A DNA stretch of 64,000 bases from Hyphomicrobiales bacterium. Its GTDB lineage: Bacteria > Pseudomonadota > Alphaproteobacteria > Rhizobiales > Rhizobiaceae. Made by a program: the position numbers and the translations under genes. The notes under the pieces are model-generated. The model saw nothing but the letters and a program-made list of their open reading frames with translations. It had not been told where the DNA came from and ran no database searches. Location: contig JAJFHV010000013.1 of NCBI GenBank assembly GCA_021775415.1, forward strand, positions 124,001 to 188,000. The letters are read 5' to 3'. This document shows, piece by piece, positions 1 to 10,317 of the stretch. Within the stretch, counting starts at the first letter, position 1. Every line of letters begins with the position of its first letter.

Positions 1-830
1 GATTGAAACTTGAGCGCTATGGAGATCTTAATATCATCCGGCCAGAAGCTCAGGCACTTTGGCAACCTGAGCTTTCACCGTCTGTTTGGAATGCGGCTGC
101 TGCTGTCTTTAGTGGTGATGTGTCAGAAGAGGGAAAAGGGCGCTGGAATTTCCCCAAAATGCCGCTTGAAGAAACCTGGCCGATGGCATGGGACGACATT
201 CACTATCTGGGGCGCTTTACGTCCTTCCGTCATTTAGGTGTTTTCCCCGAACAGTCCACGCATTGGCGATTCATGCAGGACCGTATTGCGAAACGGATTG
301 AGGAAGGTAAGCAATTCAGGCTTCTCAACCTGTTTGGATACACCGGCTTGGCGAGTCTCGTTGCAGCGAAAGCCGGTGCCCATGTCACCCATGTGGATGC
401 GTCCAAAAAGGCCATAGGTTGGGCAAGGGAAAATCAGGAGACGGCAGGCCTAAGTGAAAAACCCATCCGCTGGATATGCGATGACGCTGTCCGTTTCTGT
501 GAGCGTGAAGTCCGAAGAGAAAACACCTATGATGGCTTGTTGCTTGACCCACCCAAATATGGTCGCGGGCCAAAGGGAGAAATCTGGCAGCTGTTTGAGG
601 ACCTGCCTCACATGGTAGATCTAACTCGTTCGCTTTTATCTCCCGAAGCTTCTTTTGCCATCCTGACGGCCTATTCCATCCGCGCATCCTTTTATGCCAT
701 GCATGAAACCATGCAGGAAAAGTTTGGCGATTGTGGTGGAACGATTGAATCTGGTGAACTTGTATTGCGCACAGAAAATAGCGAGCGGAGACTTTCGACT
801 TCCCTGTTTAGCAGGTGGGTTTCAAAATGA
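1..830 (+). CDS. Class I SAM-dependent rRNA methyltransferase, 5' end outside window
   Basis: C-terminal part of a COG1092-type (RlmI-like) methyltransferase that would methylate a base in 23S rRNA using S-adenosylmethionine. The visible part holds the SAM-binding segment LLNLFGYTGLASL, followed by an acidic residue in HVDASKKAI, and the catalytic-type motif LLLDPPKYGRG. The reading frame is open to the left edge and the first in-window start (TTG at 3) lies inside the conserved region, so the true start is upstream of the window. The stop overlaps the start of the next gene in an ATGA arrangement, which points to a translationally coupled operon with the TrmH-family gene and lspA. Family assignment is firm; the exact modified base is not known. 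Confidence 0.8.
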   Translation, partial: LKLERYGDLNIIRPEAQALWQPELSPSVWNAAAAVFSGDVSEEGKGRWNFPKMPLEETWPMAWDDIHYLGRFTSFRHLGVFPEQSTHWRFMQDRIAKRIEEGKQFRLLNLFGYTGLASLVAAKAGAHVTHVDASKKAIGWARENQETAGLSEKPIRWICDDAVRFCEREVRRENTYDGLLLDPPKYGRGPKGEIWQLFEDLPHMVDLTRSLLSPEASFAILTAYSIRASFYAMHETMQEKFGDCGGTIESGELVLRTENSERRLSTSLFSRWVSK

Positions 831-1675
831 GTGATCCAGTAACCAATCGGCCAGGTCGAATTTTCGAAATTACTTCCGTATCCAATCCAACCATCAAATC
901 CATTCGCGCACTTAGCCTTAAGAAAAACCGTGACGCTGAAGGCGTGTTTTTGGCCGAGGGTATGAAATTGATACTGGATGCATTTGAAAACGGATGGCAG
1001 ATCGATACGCTGATCTACGCCAACCAAATGTCTTCCAATGATCAATTGTCGACAATCGCTGCCAAGGCCCGGGTAAAGGGCACCAACATCCTGGAAGTCA
1101 GTGAAAAAGTCCTCTCAACCATAACGCGTCGGGACAACCCGCAAATGGTGTTGGGTGTAATGCGTCAGGTGTGGAGAGAGCCACCATCAACAGCACTTAA
1201 CAAGAGCTCGGTTTGGATTGTACTGGACCGGGTTCGCGATCCCGGCAATCTTGGCACCATTATTCGCACCGCCGATGCAGCTGGTGCCAACGGGATAATA
1301 CTGGTTGGCGAAACAACCGATCCCTATTCGATGGAGGCAGTCCGCGCCACCATGGGGTCAATCTTCAACGTACCAGTCGTAAAAATGTCTATGGTGGATT
1401 TTGTTGAATGGCGAAAGCAGTGGCCAGGGTCCGTGGTTGGTACTCATTTGGAAGGTGCATCTGACTATCGTGTGATTGATTATTCAGGCGGACCGGTACT
1501 ATTGGTTATGGGCAATGAACAGCAGGGACTACCGCCGGAGTTGGCTGAGGCCTGTGATCATCTTGTGCTAATCCCAATGAACGGTAAAGCCGATTCACTC
1601 AATCTTGCAGTTGCAACCGGTGTGATGCTGTTCCAGATGGGGAAGGTTCTTCCGCCTGTGGGTACCCAAACATGA
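827..1675 (+). CDS. TrmH/SpoU-family RNA 2'-O-methyltransferase
   Basis: A SPOUT-fold methyltransferase expected to put a methyl group on a ribose 2'-OH of rRNA or tRNA. It has the N-terminal substrate-binding domain (FLAEGMKLI) and the SpoU motifs in order: motif 1 VRDPGNLGTIIRTADAAG, motif 2 LLVMGNEQQGLPPEL and motif 3 IPMNGKADSLNLAVATG, which form the knotted SAM site. I choose ATG 827, which overlaps the previous stop (ATGA), over an in-frame GTG at 815. The gene ends in a 4-bp overlap with lspA. RlmB-like and TrmH-like functions cannot be told apart here. Confidence 0.85.
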   Translation: MSDPVTNRPGRIFEITSVSNPTIKSIRALSLKKNRDAEGVFLAEGMKLILDAFENGWQIDTLIYANQMSSNDQLSTIAAKARVKGTNILEVSEKVLSTITRRDNPQMVLGVMRQVWREPPSTALNKSSVWIVLDRVRDPGNLGTIIRTADAAGANGIILVGETTDPYSMEAVRATMGSIFNVPVVKMSMVDFVEWRKQWPGSVVGTHLEGASDYRVIDYSGGPVLLVMGNEQQGLPPELAEACDHLVLIPMNGKADSLNLAVATGVMLFQMGKVLPPVGTQT

Positions 1676-2181
1676 ATGCTTTGCGCTGGGCACTATTGGT
1701 ACTGCTACTGGTTGGCTTTGATCAGGGCTCGAAATGGCTGGTTGAAAACAATCTGCCATTCCAGCAGGCCGTTGATTTGTTGCCGATGCTGGCGTTCTTT
1801 AGGACCTATAACGAAGGAATAGCATTTTCGTTTCTCTCTTCACTAAACGATACAGTGTTGGTTGCGTTCACGGTGCTGGTCATCGGTTTTATCATTTGGC
1901 TGTGGCGCGGAGTTGATTCCGGGCGTTGGCTTTCTTCAATTGGCTATGCTTTGGTACTCGGCGGTGCGATCGGTAACCTTGTGGACCGGTTGCTGTTAGG
2001 CAAGGTCGTCGATTTTATCCTGTTTCATACGACGAATTGGTCTTTTGCAGTATTTAATCTGGCGGATTCATTCATTACCGTGGGCGCAGCGGCAATCATT
2101 CTCGATGAGATTTTGACTGCCCGTAAAGGCAGCTCGGTAAATCAACAAAAAGACCGACAAAAGGAAACTGAAAATGAGTGA
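1672..2181 (+). CDS. lspA: Lipoprotein signal peptidase (signal peptidase II)
   Basis: Inner-membrane aspartic protease that removes signal peptides from diacylglyceryl-modified prolipoproteins. The 169-residue length fits the family. Four hydrophobic segments are visible, and the two catalytic aspartates lie in the conserved contexts GNLVDRLLLGKVVDF (Asp114) and FNLADSF (Asp132). It starts in a 4-bp overlap with the upstream methyltransferase and overlaps acuI by 8 bp at its end, so it sits in the middle of a coupled operon. Likely clients in this window are the lipobox-bearing proteins at 7341, 18048 and 23514. Confidence 0.95.
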   Translation: MNALRWALLVLLLVGFDQGSKWLVENNLPFQQAVDLLPMLAFFRTYNEGIAFSFLSSLNDTVLVAFTVLVIGFIIWLWRGVDSGRWLSSIGYALVLGGAIGNLVDRLLLGKVVDFILFHTTNWSFAVFNLADSFITVGAAAIILDEILTARKGSSVNQQKDRQKETENE

Positions 2182-3166
2182 TAAATTCCGGGCGATTCTG
2201 GTTTCACGGGATGATGAAAAAAATCAGTCCGTCGATGTTGTGGAACTGGGTAATGATGATTTGATGGAAGGAAATGTAACCATCAAGGTCGAAGCCACCA
2301 CAGTCAATTACAAGGATGGCCTCGCCATAACGGGAAAAAGCCCGGTAATTCGCCATTGGCCGATGGTGCCCGGTATAGATTTGGCGGGCAGTGTCATTCA
2401 TTCCGAAAGTGATGAATTCAAAGCCGGCGACAAGGTGCTGTTAAACGGTTTTGGTGTGGGCGAGACTCATTGGGGTGGCTTTGCAGGGCACGCCCGGTTG
2501 AATTCTGATTGGCTCATACCGCTGCCAAAAGGACTGACCAGCCAACAGGCGATGGGCATTGGAACAGCAGGTTACACTGCAATGCTGTGCGTTATGGCAT
2601 TAGAGCGGCATGGGATTACACCAAATTCCGGTCCGATGATTGTAACCGGTGCCAATGGCGGTGTTGGAACCGTTGCGGTCGCCATCCTGTCAAAACTTGG
2701 ATATCACGTTATTGCTTCAACGGGTCGTGCGTCTGAATCAGGGTTTTTGACAGAACTTGGTGCAGCGGAAATTATTGACCGGGCCGAACTGTCTGAAGCA
2801 GGCCGCCCACTTGGCAAGGAGCGGTGGGCTGCAGGTGTTGATGCAGTTGGAAGCCATACGCTTGCCAATCTGTTGGCGCAAACTCAATATGGTGGTGCAA
2901 TTGCCGCTTGCGGATTGGCGCAAGGGTTTGATCTTCCAACAACCGTAATGCCGTTTATTTTACGTGGAATTGCCCTGTTGGGTGTCGATTCTGTCATGGC
3001 TTCAAAGGAACTTCGCCATGAAGCCTGGAGCCGTATATCCACTGATCTCGATCCTGCCAAACTCGATTCCCTCACTACCACAATCGGATTTGATGACATC
3101 ATTGCTGCTGCAACGGATATTGTTGATGGAAAAATTCGCGGCCGTGTAATTGTAGACATGACCTGA
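2174..3166 (+). CDS. acuI: Acrylyl-CoA reductase (AcuI-type MDR oxidoreductase)
   Basis: Zinc-independent medium-chain dehydrogenase of the YhdH/AcuI group, which reduces acrylyl-CoA to propionyl-CoA with NADPH. Seen: TTVNYKDGL near the N-terminus, the segment VPGIDLAG, and a Rossmann nucleotide site [16 protein letters not shown] at about residues 157-172. No structural zinc cysteine cluster is visible. A Shine-Dalgarno AAGGAAA lies before ATG 2174, which overlaps lspA. In DMSP-using bacteria AcuI detoxifies acrylate-derived acrylyl-CoA, and a dddP-type DMSP lyase lies 13 kb away in this window, which supports that role by inference. A general quinone or enoyl reductase role is the alternative. 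Confidence 0.78.
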   Translation: MSDKFRAILVSRDDEKNQSVDVVELGNDDLMEGNVTIKVEATTVNYKDGLAITGKSPVIRHWPMVPGIDLAGSVIHSESDEFKAGDKVLLNGFGVGETHWGGFAGHARLNSDWLIPLPKGLTSQQAMGIGTAGYTAMLCVMALERHGITPNSGPMIVTGANGGVGTVAVAILSKLGYHVIASTGRASESGFLTELGAAEIIDRAELSEAGRPLGKERWAAGVDAVGSHTLANLLAQTQYGGAIAACGLAQGFDLPTTVMPFILRGIALLGVDSVMASKELRHEAWSRISTDLDPAKLDSLTTTIGFDDIIAAATDIVDGKIRGRVIVDMT

Positions 3167-3183
3167 TCTTCAGGAGTTTATTG

Positions 3184-4680
3184 ATGCCAGGTTATGTGCT
3201 TGCAATAGATCAGGGAACCACTTCTTCTCGTGCTATCCTGTTTGATGATGTCCAAAACATTACTGCAGTTGAGCAACAGGAATTTAATCAGCTTTTCCCG
3301 CACTCGGGATGGGTGGAGCATGATTGTGAAGAGATCTGGCAATCTGTTCTCTCCACGATTCATGGCGTGATGGCAAAGGGGTCGATTGGACCTGAGAAAA
3401 TTGCAGCAATTGGCATTACCAACCAGCGCGAAACCACTATTATCTGGGACCGCCAGACCGGTAAACCGATATACAACGCGATTGTCTGGCAGGATCGTCG
3501 GACGTCGAATTTTTGCAGGCAGCTAAAAGGCGGCGGTCTTGAGACGGAGTTTACCGACAAGACCGGCCTTCTACTCGATCCCTATTTTTCCGGCACAAAG
3601 ATCAATTGGCTGCTTGAAAATGTTGAAGGTGCACGGGCAAAAGCTGAGGCCGGTAAACTCGCCTTTGGCACAATCGATAGCTTTCTGCTTTGGCGGCTGA
3701 CGGGTGGAAAGGTTCACGCGACCGATGCAACCAACGCCTCACGAACCCTGTGTTACAACATCGTAGAGGGTCGTTGGGATGAAGATCTGCTGAAAATTCT
3801 TGATATTCCGGCAAGCCTGATGCCGGATGTTTTAGATTGCTCGGCTTCCTATGGTGAAACCGATGCAGCGCTGTTTGGAAAACCGATAGCAATTGGTGGG
3901 GTTGCCGGTGATCAGCAGGCTGCTTCAATTGGACAGGCATGTTTTGAGCCGGGTATGATGAAATCAACCTACGGAACCGGTTGCTTTGCGCTTTTGAACA
4001 CGGGTTCGGATCTGGTGAAATCTCAAAGCCGGTTGCTATCCACCATCGCCTACCAGTTGGATGGCGATGTGACCTACGCACTGGAAGGTTCGATTTTCAT
4101 TGCCGGTGCCGCAGTGCAATGGTTACGGGACGGGCTGAAGATCATCGACGGTGCATCTCAAACGCAATCCATGGCGGAAGCTTCTGATCCAGTTCAAGAT
4201 GTTTACCTTGTTCCTGCCTTTACCGGTTTGGGGGCGCCGCACTGGGACGCAGAAGCCCGTGGAGCGATGTTTGGTCTCACACGCGCAACCGGACCTAATG
4301 AAATTGCCCGCGCAGTGCTTGAGGCGGTTTGTTATCAGACCCGTGATTTGCTGGAGGCGATGAAGCGCGACTGGACGGATAGTGGCGACACAATGGTTCT
4401 GCGTGTTGATGGTGGTATGGTTGCGAGTAACTGGACGATGCAATTTCTGGCGGACATGTTGAATGCGCCGGTTGAACGGCCCCGCATTCTCGAAACGACG
4501 GCGCTGGGCGCTGCATGGCTTGCCGCATCGAATGCTGGAGTTTGGCCGGATCGCGATAGCTTTGCCAAGTCTTGGAAAGCAACTGCACGATTTGATCCGG
4601 AAATGGCGAAGTCAGAGCGAGAGCGAAAATACGCCGGCTGGTGTGATGCAGTTGAGCGAACCAAAGTAACGGGTGCGTAG
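3184..4680 (+). CDS. glpK: Glycerol kinase
   Basis: Cytoplasmic FGGY-family kinase that phosphorylates glycerol to sn-glycerol 3-phosphate with ATP. Hallmarks: N-terminal phosphate-binding loop [16 protein letters not shown], the glycerol-contacting [11 protein letters not shown], the [14 protein letters not shown] region, and C-terminal [17 protein letters not shown] with an ADP-binding ALGAAWLA segment. The 498-residue length is normal. ATG 3184 is chosen over TTG 3181 because a Shine-Dalgarno AGGAG sits at 3172-3176. No glpF, glpD or glpR is next to it; it lies between acuI and regB, with the regB start directly after its stop. Confidence 0.96.
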   Translation: MPGYVLAIDQGTTSSRAILFDDVQNITAVEQQEFNQLFPHSGWVEHDCEEIWQSVLSTIHGVMAKGSIGPEKIAAIGITNQRETTIIWDRQTGKPIYNAIVWQDRRTSNFCRQLKGGGLETEFTDKTGLLLDPYFSGTKINWLLENVEGARAKAEAGKLAFGTIDSFLLWRLTGGKVHATDATNASRTLCYNIVEGRWDEDLLKILDIPASLMPDVLDCSASYGETDAALFGKPIAIGGVAGDQQAASIGQACFEPGMMKSTYGTGCFALLNTGSDLVKSQSRLLSTIAYQLDGDVTYALEGSIFIAGAAVQWLRDGLKIIDGASQTQSMAEASDPVQDVYLVPAFTGLGAPHWDAEARGAMFGLTRATGPNEIARAVLEAVCYQTRDLLEAMKRDWTDSGDTMVLRVDGGMVASNWTMQFLADMLNAPVERPRILETTALGAAWLAASNAGVWPDRDSFAKSWKATARFDPEMAKSERERKYAGWCDAVERTKVTGA

Positions 4681-5976
4681 ATGGAGCCTACAGAACTTCA
4701 GTATCGCCGATCGGGTCAAAATCTGCGCCTCGAAACAATGGTTCGCATTCGTTGGATGGCCGTAATCGGGCAGAGCATCGCGGTGCTTTTTGCCTGGCTG
4801 GTATTAAAACTCGACTTTTCGCCATTCCTTTGCCTTGTCTTGATTGCAGGCTCTGCCCTGTTGAATGTCGTTTTGCGCTTCAATTATCCAGCCAGCCAAC
4901 GTCTCACCGGGCGAGCATCACTCGCACTACTTGGCTATGACATCCTGCAGCTGGCATTCCTCCTCTATCTCACCGGTGGATTGCAGAATCCGTTTGCAAT
5001 CCTGCTTGTCGTTCCCGTTGTAATATCTGCAACGACGCAATCAGTATTGCATACGGTGTTTCTCGGTGCGTTGGTGGTGGCTTCCACCACGCTTCTGGTA
5101 TTTTTCTACCGTCCCATTCCCTGGTTCGCAGGAGAAGTATTCGAATTGCCACTGGTTTATATTGCAGGCATGTGGATTGCGATCATATCAAGCCTCACAT
5201 TTACAGCGATTTACGCATTTCGCGTTGCCGATGAAGCAAGGAAGTTGGCGGATGCGCTCACCGCAACAGAGTTGGTTTTGCAACGCGAACAATATTTATC
5301 AACGCTTGATGGATTGGCCGCTGCCGCCGCCCATGAGCTGGGGACACCGCTTGCGACTATTGCGCTGGTGTCTAAGGAAATGACCCGCGAACTAGGCAAA
5401 AAATCACCACTTTATGATGATGCCGCCTTGCTTCGTAGCCAGGCGGAGCGGTGTCGTGAAATACTTCAGACTTTGACATCCCTGTCTCAGGAAGGCGATG
5501 CCCATATCGGGCGAATGCGGTTTTCCTCCATCATGGAAGAAGTTGCCGCACCACACAGAAATTTTGGTGTCGATGTTGCCATATCGGTTTCTCCCGAAAA
5601 ACCCGAGCCCGACTGCATCCGCAACCCCGGCATATTGTACGGTTTGGGCAATTTAGTGGAAAACGCGGTCGACTTTGCCGAAAGCCGGGTGGCGTTTCAG
5701 GCCAATTGGGATCACGATCGTGTCTGGGTTACGATTGAAGACGATGGACCGGGATTTCAGATCGAGTTACTCAAGCGGATCGGTGAACCGTTTATTACAT
5801 CCCGCGCCAAGGCAGGAAGTGGTGGCGGGTTGGGTCTTGGACTTTTCATTGCTAAAACACTACTTGAACGCAGCGGTGCAAAGGTGGCATTTGCCAACGC
5901 GTTACGCGACGACCTGTCCGGGGCAGCGATTCGGGTGGAATGGCCGCGCGAGTCGCTGGAACTTGGCGCAAATTAG
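4681..5976 (+). CDS. regB: Redox-sensing sensor histidine kinase RegB/ActS/PrrB
   Basis: Membrane sensor kinase of the RegB/RegA global redox system. The N-terminal half has about six hydrophobic segments and carries the fully conserved quinone-site heptapeptide GGLQNPF (residues 99-105). The H-box AAAHELGTPLATI contains the phosphorylated His218. The redox-active cysteine is conserved in AERCREIL (Cys258). The ATPase domain shows NLVENAVDFA (N box), EDDGPGF and GGGLGLGLFI. The start follows the glpK stop immediately with no clear Shine-Dalgarno; an alternative ATG is at 4738. The response regulator follows after 81 bp, and no senC/SCO gene lies between them, unlike in Rhodobacter. Confidence 0.93.
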   Translation: MEPTELQYRRSGQNLRLETMVRIRWMAVIGQSIAVLFAWLVLKLDFSPFLCLVLIAGSALLNVVLRFNYPASQRLTGRASLALLGYDILQLAFLLYLTGGLQNPFAILLVVPVVISATTQSVLHTVFLGALVVASTTLLVFFYRPIPWFAGEVFELPLVYIAGMWIAIISSLTFTAIYAFRVADEARKLADALTATELVLQREQYLSTLDGLAAAAAHELGTPLATIALVSKEMTRELGKKSPLYDDAALLRSQAERCREILQTLTSLSQEGDAHIGRMRFSSIMEEVAAPHRNFGVDVAISVSPEKPEPDCIRNPGILYGLGNLVENAVDFAESRVAFQANWDHDRVWVTIEDDGPGFQIELLKRIGEPFITSRAKAGSGGGLGLGLFIAKTLLERSGAKVAFANALRDDLSGAAIRVEWPRESLELGAN

Positions 5977-6057
5977 ACGCGTTCTGGTTTTGACAAATGG
6001 ACAGTTTTAAACCAAATAGAAGCCAAATTGCGGGATTGGGCATAAAGAAACATATAG

Positions 6058-6618
6058 ATGACCACAAATTTTGAAACTGAACGCACGTTGGGAGACGATG
6101 CCAGCCTCCTGATTGTTGACGATGATCGGCCGTTTCTTGTTCGCCTCGCACGCGCAATGGAATCCCGTGGATTTGTCGTGGAAACCGCCGAAGGGGTGAA
6201 TGAGGGACTTGCAAAGGTTCGCAGCAAGCCGCCCGCCTATGCGGTGGTTGATATGCGGCTCAACGATGGTAACGGCCTTGATGTCATCGAAGAAATTCGG
6301 ACCAGAAAACCGGAATGCAAAGCAATCATCCTGACCGGCTATGGCAACATCGCAACTGCGGTGTCAGCCGTAAAAATGGGCGCAGTTGATTATTTGGCAA
6401 AACCTGCAGATGCAGACGATGTATATACTGCGTTAATGCGCAGTCCGGCTGATCGGGCAGACCCGCCTGAAAACCCGATGTCGGCGGATCGGGTTCGTTG
6501 GGAGCATATTCAGCGTGTCTATGAGCTTTGTGATCGCAACGTTTCAGAAACCGCCCGTAGGCTCAATATGCACCGCCGTACCCTGCAGCGTATTTTGGCA
6601 AAGCGCGCGCCCCGTTAA
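6058..6618 (+). CDS. regA: Response regulator RegA/ActR/PrrA
   Basis: Partner of RegB; when phosphorylated it controls redox-responsive genes for respiration, carbon and nitrogen use. The receiver domain has the acidic pocket LIVDDDRPF, phospho-acceptor Asp65 in VVDMRLNDGNG, the threonine of ILTGYG and the lysine of LAKPADADD. After a short linker, the C-terminal Fis-type helix-turn-helix runs from VSETARRLNMHRRTLQRIL to the end, as in all RegA proteins. The length of 186 residues is typical. It converges on mmcB with only 7 bp between the stops. Confidence 0.95.
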   Translation: MTTNFETERTLGDDASLLIVDDDRPFLVRLARAMESRGFVVETAEGVNEGLAKVRSKPPAYAVVDMRLNDGNGLDVIEEIRTRKPECKAIILTGYGNIATAVSAVKMGAVDYLAKPADADDVYTALMRSPADRADPPENPMSADRVRWEHIQRVYELCDRNVSETARRLNMHRRTLQRILAKRAPR

Positions 6619-6625
6619 TCTGCTT

Positions 6626-7147
6626 TTACAGATCTTCATCTGATGCAAGGATCACACTGGAAAGGGCCTCACCCGGTCCTGTATTGTGCATTGCTATATG
6701 TTTGAGTCTTGATCCTGACGTCCGCGCGAAGCGCAGGGTCAGCGCTTTTCTTGTCGGAGCGGGCAGCTTGACAACTTGTGCCTCGCGCAAAATTTCGCAA
6801 CCATGATTGTCGGCAATAATTAGTCCCTCCTCTTCAGGAAATATTTCTACCGGAACATCAGGATGGGTGGCAAAATAGAAATGATCGCTGAAGTCTTTGT
6901 ATTCATGCCACTTTGTGTCTGCCTTGAAATCGGCAATCGATGATTTGATTTCAACAATTGTAATCTTGCCGGATTTATCAAGCCCGACAAGATCAGCACG
7001 CCTGCCATTCGCAAGTGTAAGTTCAGCAGCAAACACAAGCCCGCTTCCAGTTAGTCCGCGCATCACTCCGGTGCGAATCATCATTGCATGATCTGATTGA
7101 CGACCATCAACGGCCGGATCCTGGTTGTGGGCTGAAATCAATGGCAT
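6626..7147 (-). CDS. mmcB: MmcB-family DNA repair protein
   Basis: Small nuclease-fold protein of the alphaproteobacterial MmcB family, linked in Caulobacter to repair of mitomycin C damage. Visible restriction-endonuclease-like core: ELTLANGRRADLVGL followed by ITIVEIKSSIADFKAD, which resembles the D...ExK active site of PD-(D/E)XK nucleases, then FYFATHPDVP and a C-terminal TRKALTLRFAR. I place the start at ATG 7147 (MPLISAHNQDP), which matches the family's usual N-terminus; an upstream extension would run into the promoter region of the divergent L,D-transpeptidase. The biochemical activity is not established by sequence alone. Confidence 0.8.
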   Translation of the reverse strand: MPLISAHNQDPAVDGRQSDHAMMIRTGVMRGLTGSGLVFAAELTLANGRRADLVGLDKSGKITIVEIKSSIADFKADTKWHEYKDFSDHFYFATHPDVPVEIFPEEEGLIIADNHGCEILREAQVVKLPAPTRKALTLRFARTSGSRLKHIAMHNTGPGEALSSVILASDEDL

Positions 7148-7340
7148 GGGGTCCGTTTTCGTTGATTTACTGGTGTGAATGCTGCTCGATTTGTGGCTTC
7201 CGTGCAACACACAGCATCCTACTTGTGCCGACATGGCGATTCTCGTTGGTAAATCAGTCACTTTACCATAAGGAACGATCACCAAACTGGTTGCCTGCGG
7301 AAGCATTGTGGGGCAATTCGAACAAGCAGGCAAAGAATCA

Positions 7341-7973
7341 ATGAAAAATACCATTGTTGCGGCAGGTCTTGTAGCCGCACTCGTCATCACGGGTTGCACG
7401 TCGATGTCGACCCACCGCGATCCATCTGCAGAATTCCGCAAGGACTACGGCAAGGTGGTTGATAATGGTTTCCGGCTGCCTGCAATTCCAGTGCGGAAAA
7501 TCGACAAGAAATTTTTACGCCAGATCGTCGATTATCAGACCAGGGAGCGTCCTGGTACTGTTGTTGTCAGCGTCAAAGAGCGTTTTCTTTATTTGGTGCA
7601 GCCGGACGGTAAAGCGGTTCGTTACGGCATTGGCGTAGGAAAACAAGGGTTTGCGTGGGCAGGAAGCGCCTATGTTGGATGGAAAGCAGAATGGCCTACC
7701 TGGACACCGCCCGCACCCATGCTAAAGCGCAAGCCTGAGCTCAAGAAATATGCTGGCGGTATGCCACCTGGCCTCGGTAACCCGCTCGGTGCACGTGCAA
7801 TGTATCTGATGAGAAATGGCCAGGACACGATGTATCGCCTGCACGGCACACCTGAATGGTGGACCATTGGTACCGCTGCTTCCTCCGGCTGCATTCGTTT
7901 GATGAATCAGGACATCATTGATCTACACAGTCGCATCAAGAGCGGCGCAAAAGTGGTAGTGCGCCAATCCTAG
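7341..7973 (+). CDS. Lipoprotein L,D-transpeptidase (YkuD domain)
   Basis: Periplasmic enzyme of the YkuD (ErfK/YbiS) family, which makes 3-3 peptide crosslinks or attaches proteins to peptidoglycan. A lipoprotein signal with lipobox VITGC occupies about the first 17 residues. The catalytic motif is complete: HGTPEWWTIG followed by SSGCIRLMNQDI, with the nucleophilic cysteine in SGCIRL. ATG 7341 is chosen because it begins the signal peptide. The gene is divergent from mmcB and convergent with glcB, whose stop is 9 bp away. The GRGYGVG-like segment VRYGIGVGKQGFAW is typical of rhizobial members. Confidence 0.9.
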   Translation: MKNTIVAAGLVAALVITGCTSMSTHRDPSAEFRKDYGKVVDNGFRLPAIPVRKIDKKFLRQIVDYQTRERPGTVVVSVKERFLYLVQPDGKAVRYGIGVGKQGFAWAGSAYVGWKAEWPTWTPPAPMLKRKPELKKYAGGMPPGLGNPLGARAMYLMRNGQDTMYRLHGTPEWWTIGTAASSGCIRLMNQDIIDLHSRIKSGAKVVVRQS

Positions 7974-7982
7974 ATTGCCGAC

Positions 7983-10151
7983 TTATGCAGTTGCTTTCAT
8001 CTTAAGGCGTTTTTGATGCAGGACGGGTTCGGTATAGCCGGATGGCAGTTCTTCTCCTTTGAACACCAGATCGCAGGCTGCCCTGAAGGCGAACGAGTTT
8101 TCAAAAACCGGGGCCATGTTTTTGTAGAGTGGATCATCACTGTTTTGTTGGTCAACCACGGCTGCCATTCGTTTCAACGTTTCCATAACCTGCTCTTTTG
8201 AACAGATATTGTGGCATAGCCAATTGGCGATGTGCTGCGAAGAAATGCGCAAAGTTGCCCGATCTTCCATCAAGCCGACATTGTTGATGTCGGGCACTTT
8301 TGAACAACCGACGCCCTGGTCAATCCAGCGAACGACATAGCCGAGGATTCCCTGGGCGTTGTTATCCAATTCCTGCTGAATGTCATCATCTGACCAATTA
8401 GGCCGGCTTGCCACCGGAACTGACAGAATATCATCCAGGCTTGCACGCTTGCGGCTGGCCAGTCGTTTTTGCTCATCCGCCACATTTACCTGGTGATAGT
8501 GGGTTGCATGCAGTGTCGCAGCAGTTGGTGAGGGAACCCAGGCTGTATTTGCACCTGCTTTTGGGTGGTCGATCTTTTGTGCCAGCATGTCCGCCATCAA
8601 ATCGGGCATTGCCCACATACCCTTGCCAATTTGCGCCTTACCATTAAGGCCGCACTCCAGACCAATATCGACATTCCAGTCTTCGTAGGCCTTGATCCAC
8701 ACGGCCTCTTTGATGTGGGTTTTTCGCAACATCGGACCCAGGTGCATCGATGTATGAATCTCGTCTCCCGTGCGATCGAGAAACCCCGTATTGATGAATA
8801 CAACCCGGCTTTTCGCCGCCCTGATACACTCCTTGAGGTTGACCGTTGTACGACGTTCTTCATCCATAATGCCCATTTTCAAGGTGTTGGGAGTCATGCC
8901 GAGTGCGCTTTCAACCCGCGAAAACAATTCGCCTGCAAATGCGACTTCTTCCGGGCCGTGCATCTTGGGCTTTACGATGTAGGCCGATCCGTTTGGCGAG
9001 TTGACGCGGTGCCCGTTCGGTCCGATGTCATGAAGTGTAATCAATGACGTCATCATGCAGTCCAGGATGCCTTCGGGAATTTCCTGGTCGCCATTGAACA
9101 AAATTGCCGGATTGGTCATCAGATGACCAACATTTCTGATCAGTAATAATGACGAGCCACGAAGGCTAAATGGTTCGCCGCTCCCGGTCGAGTAATTTCG
9201 ATCGGGATGGAGCCGCCTTGTAATAACCTGCTCACCCTTTTGGAATGTATCTTCCAGATCGCCCCTCATCAGGCCGAGCCAGTTCTGGTAGGCGGTGACC
9301 TTGTCTTCGCCATCAACAACCGCAACTGAATCTTCGCAATCACAGATCGATGTAATTGCCGACTCCAGCACAACATCCGAGATGCCTGCAGGATCCTGTT
9401 TGCCTATGGGATGGTTCCGATCAATAAGAATATCGGCATGAAGGTTGTTTTTCTTTACCAGGATGGATGCAGGATTTGAAGGCTCTCCAGAAAAACCCGC
9501 GAACTGTTCGGGGTTGAAAAGTCCTCCAGTCTTGCCATCGCCGAACTCAGCTTTCAATTGGCCTCCAACAATTGAAAGCCCGGTGACATCGCTCCATGGA
9601 AAATCAAGCGGTGCCGACTCATCCAGAAATCCTCTTGCCCAGGCAATTACCCTTTCACCCCGCACCGGGTTAAAGGCGTTGCCGCGTTCTCCACCCTGCT
9701 CCTCGGAAATTGCGTCGGTTCCATAAAGTGCATCATACAGCGACCCCCAACGGGCGTTTGCTGCATTCAGTAAATAGCGTGCATTAACAATCGGTACGAC
9801 CAGTTGTGGTCCAGCAATGTCGGCGATCTCGGGATCAACATTTGTGGTTTCAACCTGAAAGGCATCGCCTTCCGGCACAAGGTATCCAATTTCATTCAAG
9901 TACGATTTGTAGGATTGAAGATCATGGTCTGCGCCTGCATGGGATTTATACCATTCATCCAGCTTGGTTTGCAGCACCTCACGCTTATTGAGCAATGCCT
10001 GGTTTTTTGGCGCCAGATCAAGAACAATTTCTTCAAGCCTTGCCCAAAAGTCTGATTGTTCAATGCCGGTACCCGGCAAGGCTTGACCGTTGATGAATCC
10101 ATAAAGCTTGGCATCAACATTTAAACCGCCGATCAGGACCCGTCCCGACAT
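7983..10151 (-). CDS. glcB: Malate synthase G
   Basis: Glyoxylate-cycle enzyme condensing acetyl-CoA and glyoxylate to malate in the cytoplasm. The 722-residue length is that of isoform G. Recognisable family segments include [35 protein letters not shown], the Mg2+/glyoxylate region [37 protein letters not shown], and C-terminal [16 protein letters not shown] and [13 protein letters not shown]. It stands alone on the minus strand, 166 bp from ptsN. It would serve growth on C2 compounds, including acetate or glyoxylate made by other catabolic genes in the region. Confidence 0.96.
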   Translation of the reverse strand: MSGRVLIGGLNVDAKLYGFINGQALPGTGIEQSDFWARLEEIVLDLAPKNQALLNKREVLQTKLDEWYKSHAGADHDLQSYKSYLNEIGYLVPEGDAFQVETTNVDPEIADIAGPQLVVPIVNARYLLNAANARWGSLYDALYGTDAISEEQGGERGNAFNPVRGERVIAWARGFLDESAPLDFPWSDVTGLSIVGGQLKAEFGDGKTGGLFNPEQFAGFSGEPSNPASILVKKNNLHADILIDRNHPIGKQDPAGISDVVLESAITSICDCEDSVAVVDGEDKVTAYQNWLGLMRGDLEDTFQKGEQVITRRLHPDRNYSTGSGEPFSLRGSSLLLIRNVGHLMTNPAILFNGDQEIPEGILDCMMTSLITLHDIGPNGHRVNSPNGSAYIVKPKMHGPEEVAFAGELFSRVESALGMTPNTLKMGIMDEERRTTVNLKECIRAAKSRVVFINTGFLDRTGDEIHTSMHLGPMLRKTHIKEAVWIKAYEDWNVDIGLECGLNGKAQIGKGMWAMPDLMADMLAQKIDHPKAGANTAWVPSPTAATLHATHYHQVNVADEQKRLASRKRASLDDILSVPVASRPNWSDDDIQQELDNNAQGILGYVVRWIDQGVGCSKVPDINNVGLMEDRATLRISSQHIANWLCHNICSKEQVMETLKRMAAVVDQQNSDDPLYKNMAPVFENSFAFRAACDLVFKGEELPSGYTEPVLHQKRLKMKATA

Positions 10152-10317
10152 GAATAACTCCTACAGTGAAATTGTGCCGGTCGCGAGCGCCCATGCCGAA
10201 GGTATTGTTTATGCGCCGAAAGTTGCAATCATAGCCTAACGTAATGCCAAGCTAGTCCCCTGAATACCATCCAGCTTTAGTTGAATGTAGGTCCAGGCGG
10301 GCAACATAGAGCTGCCG

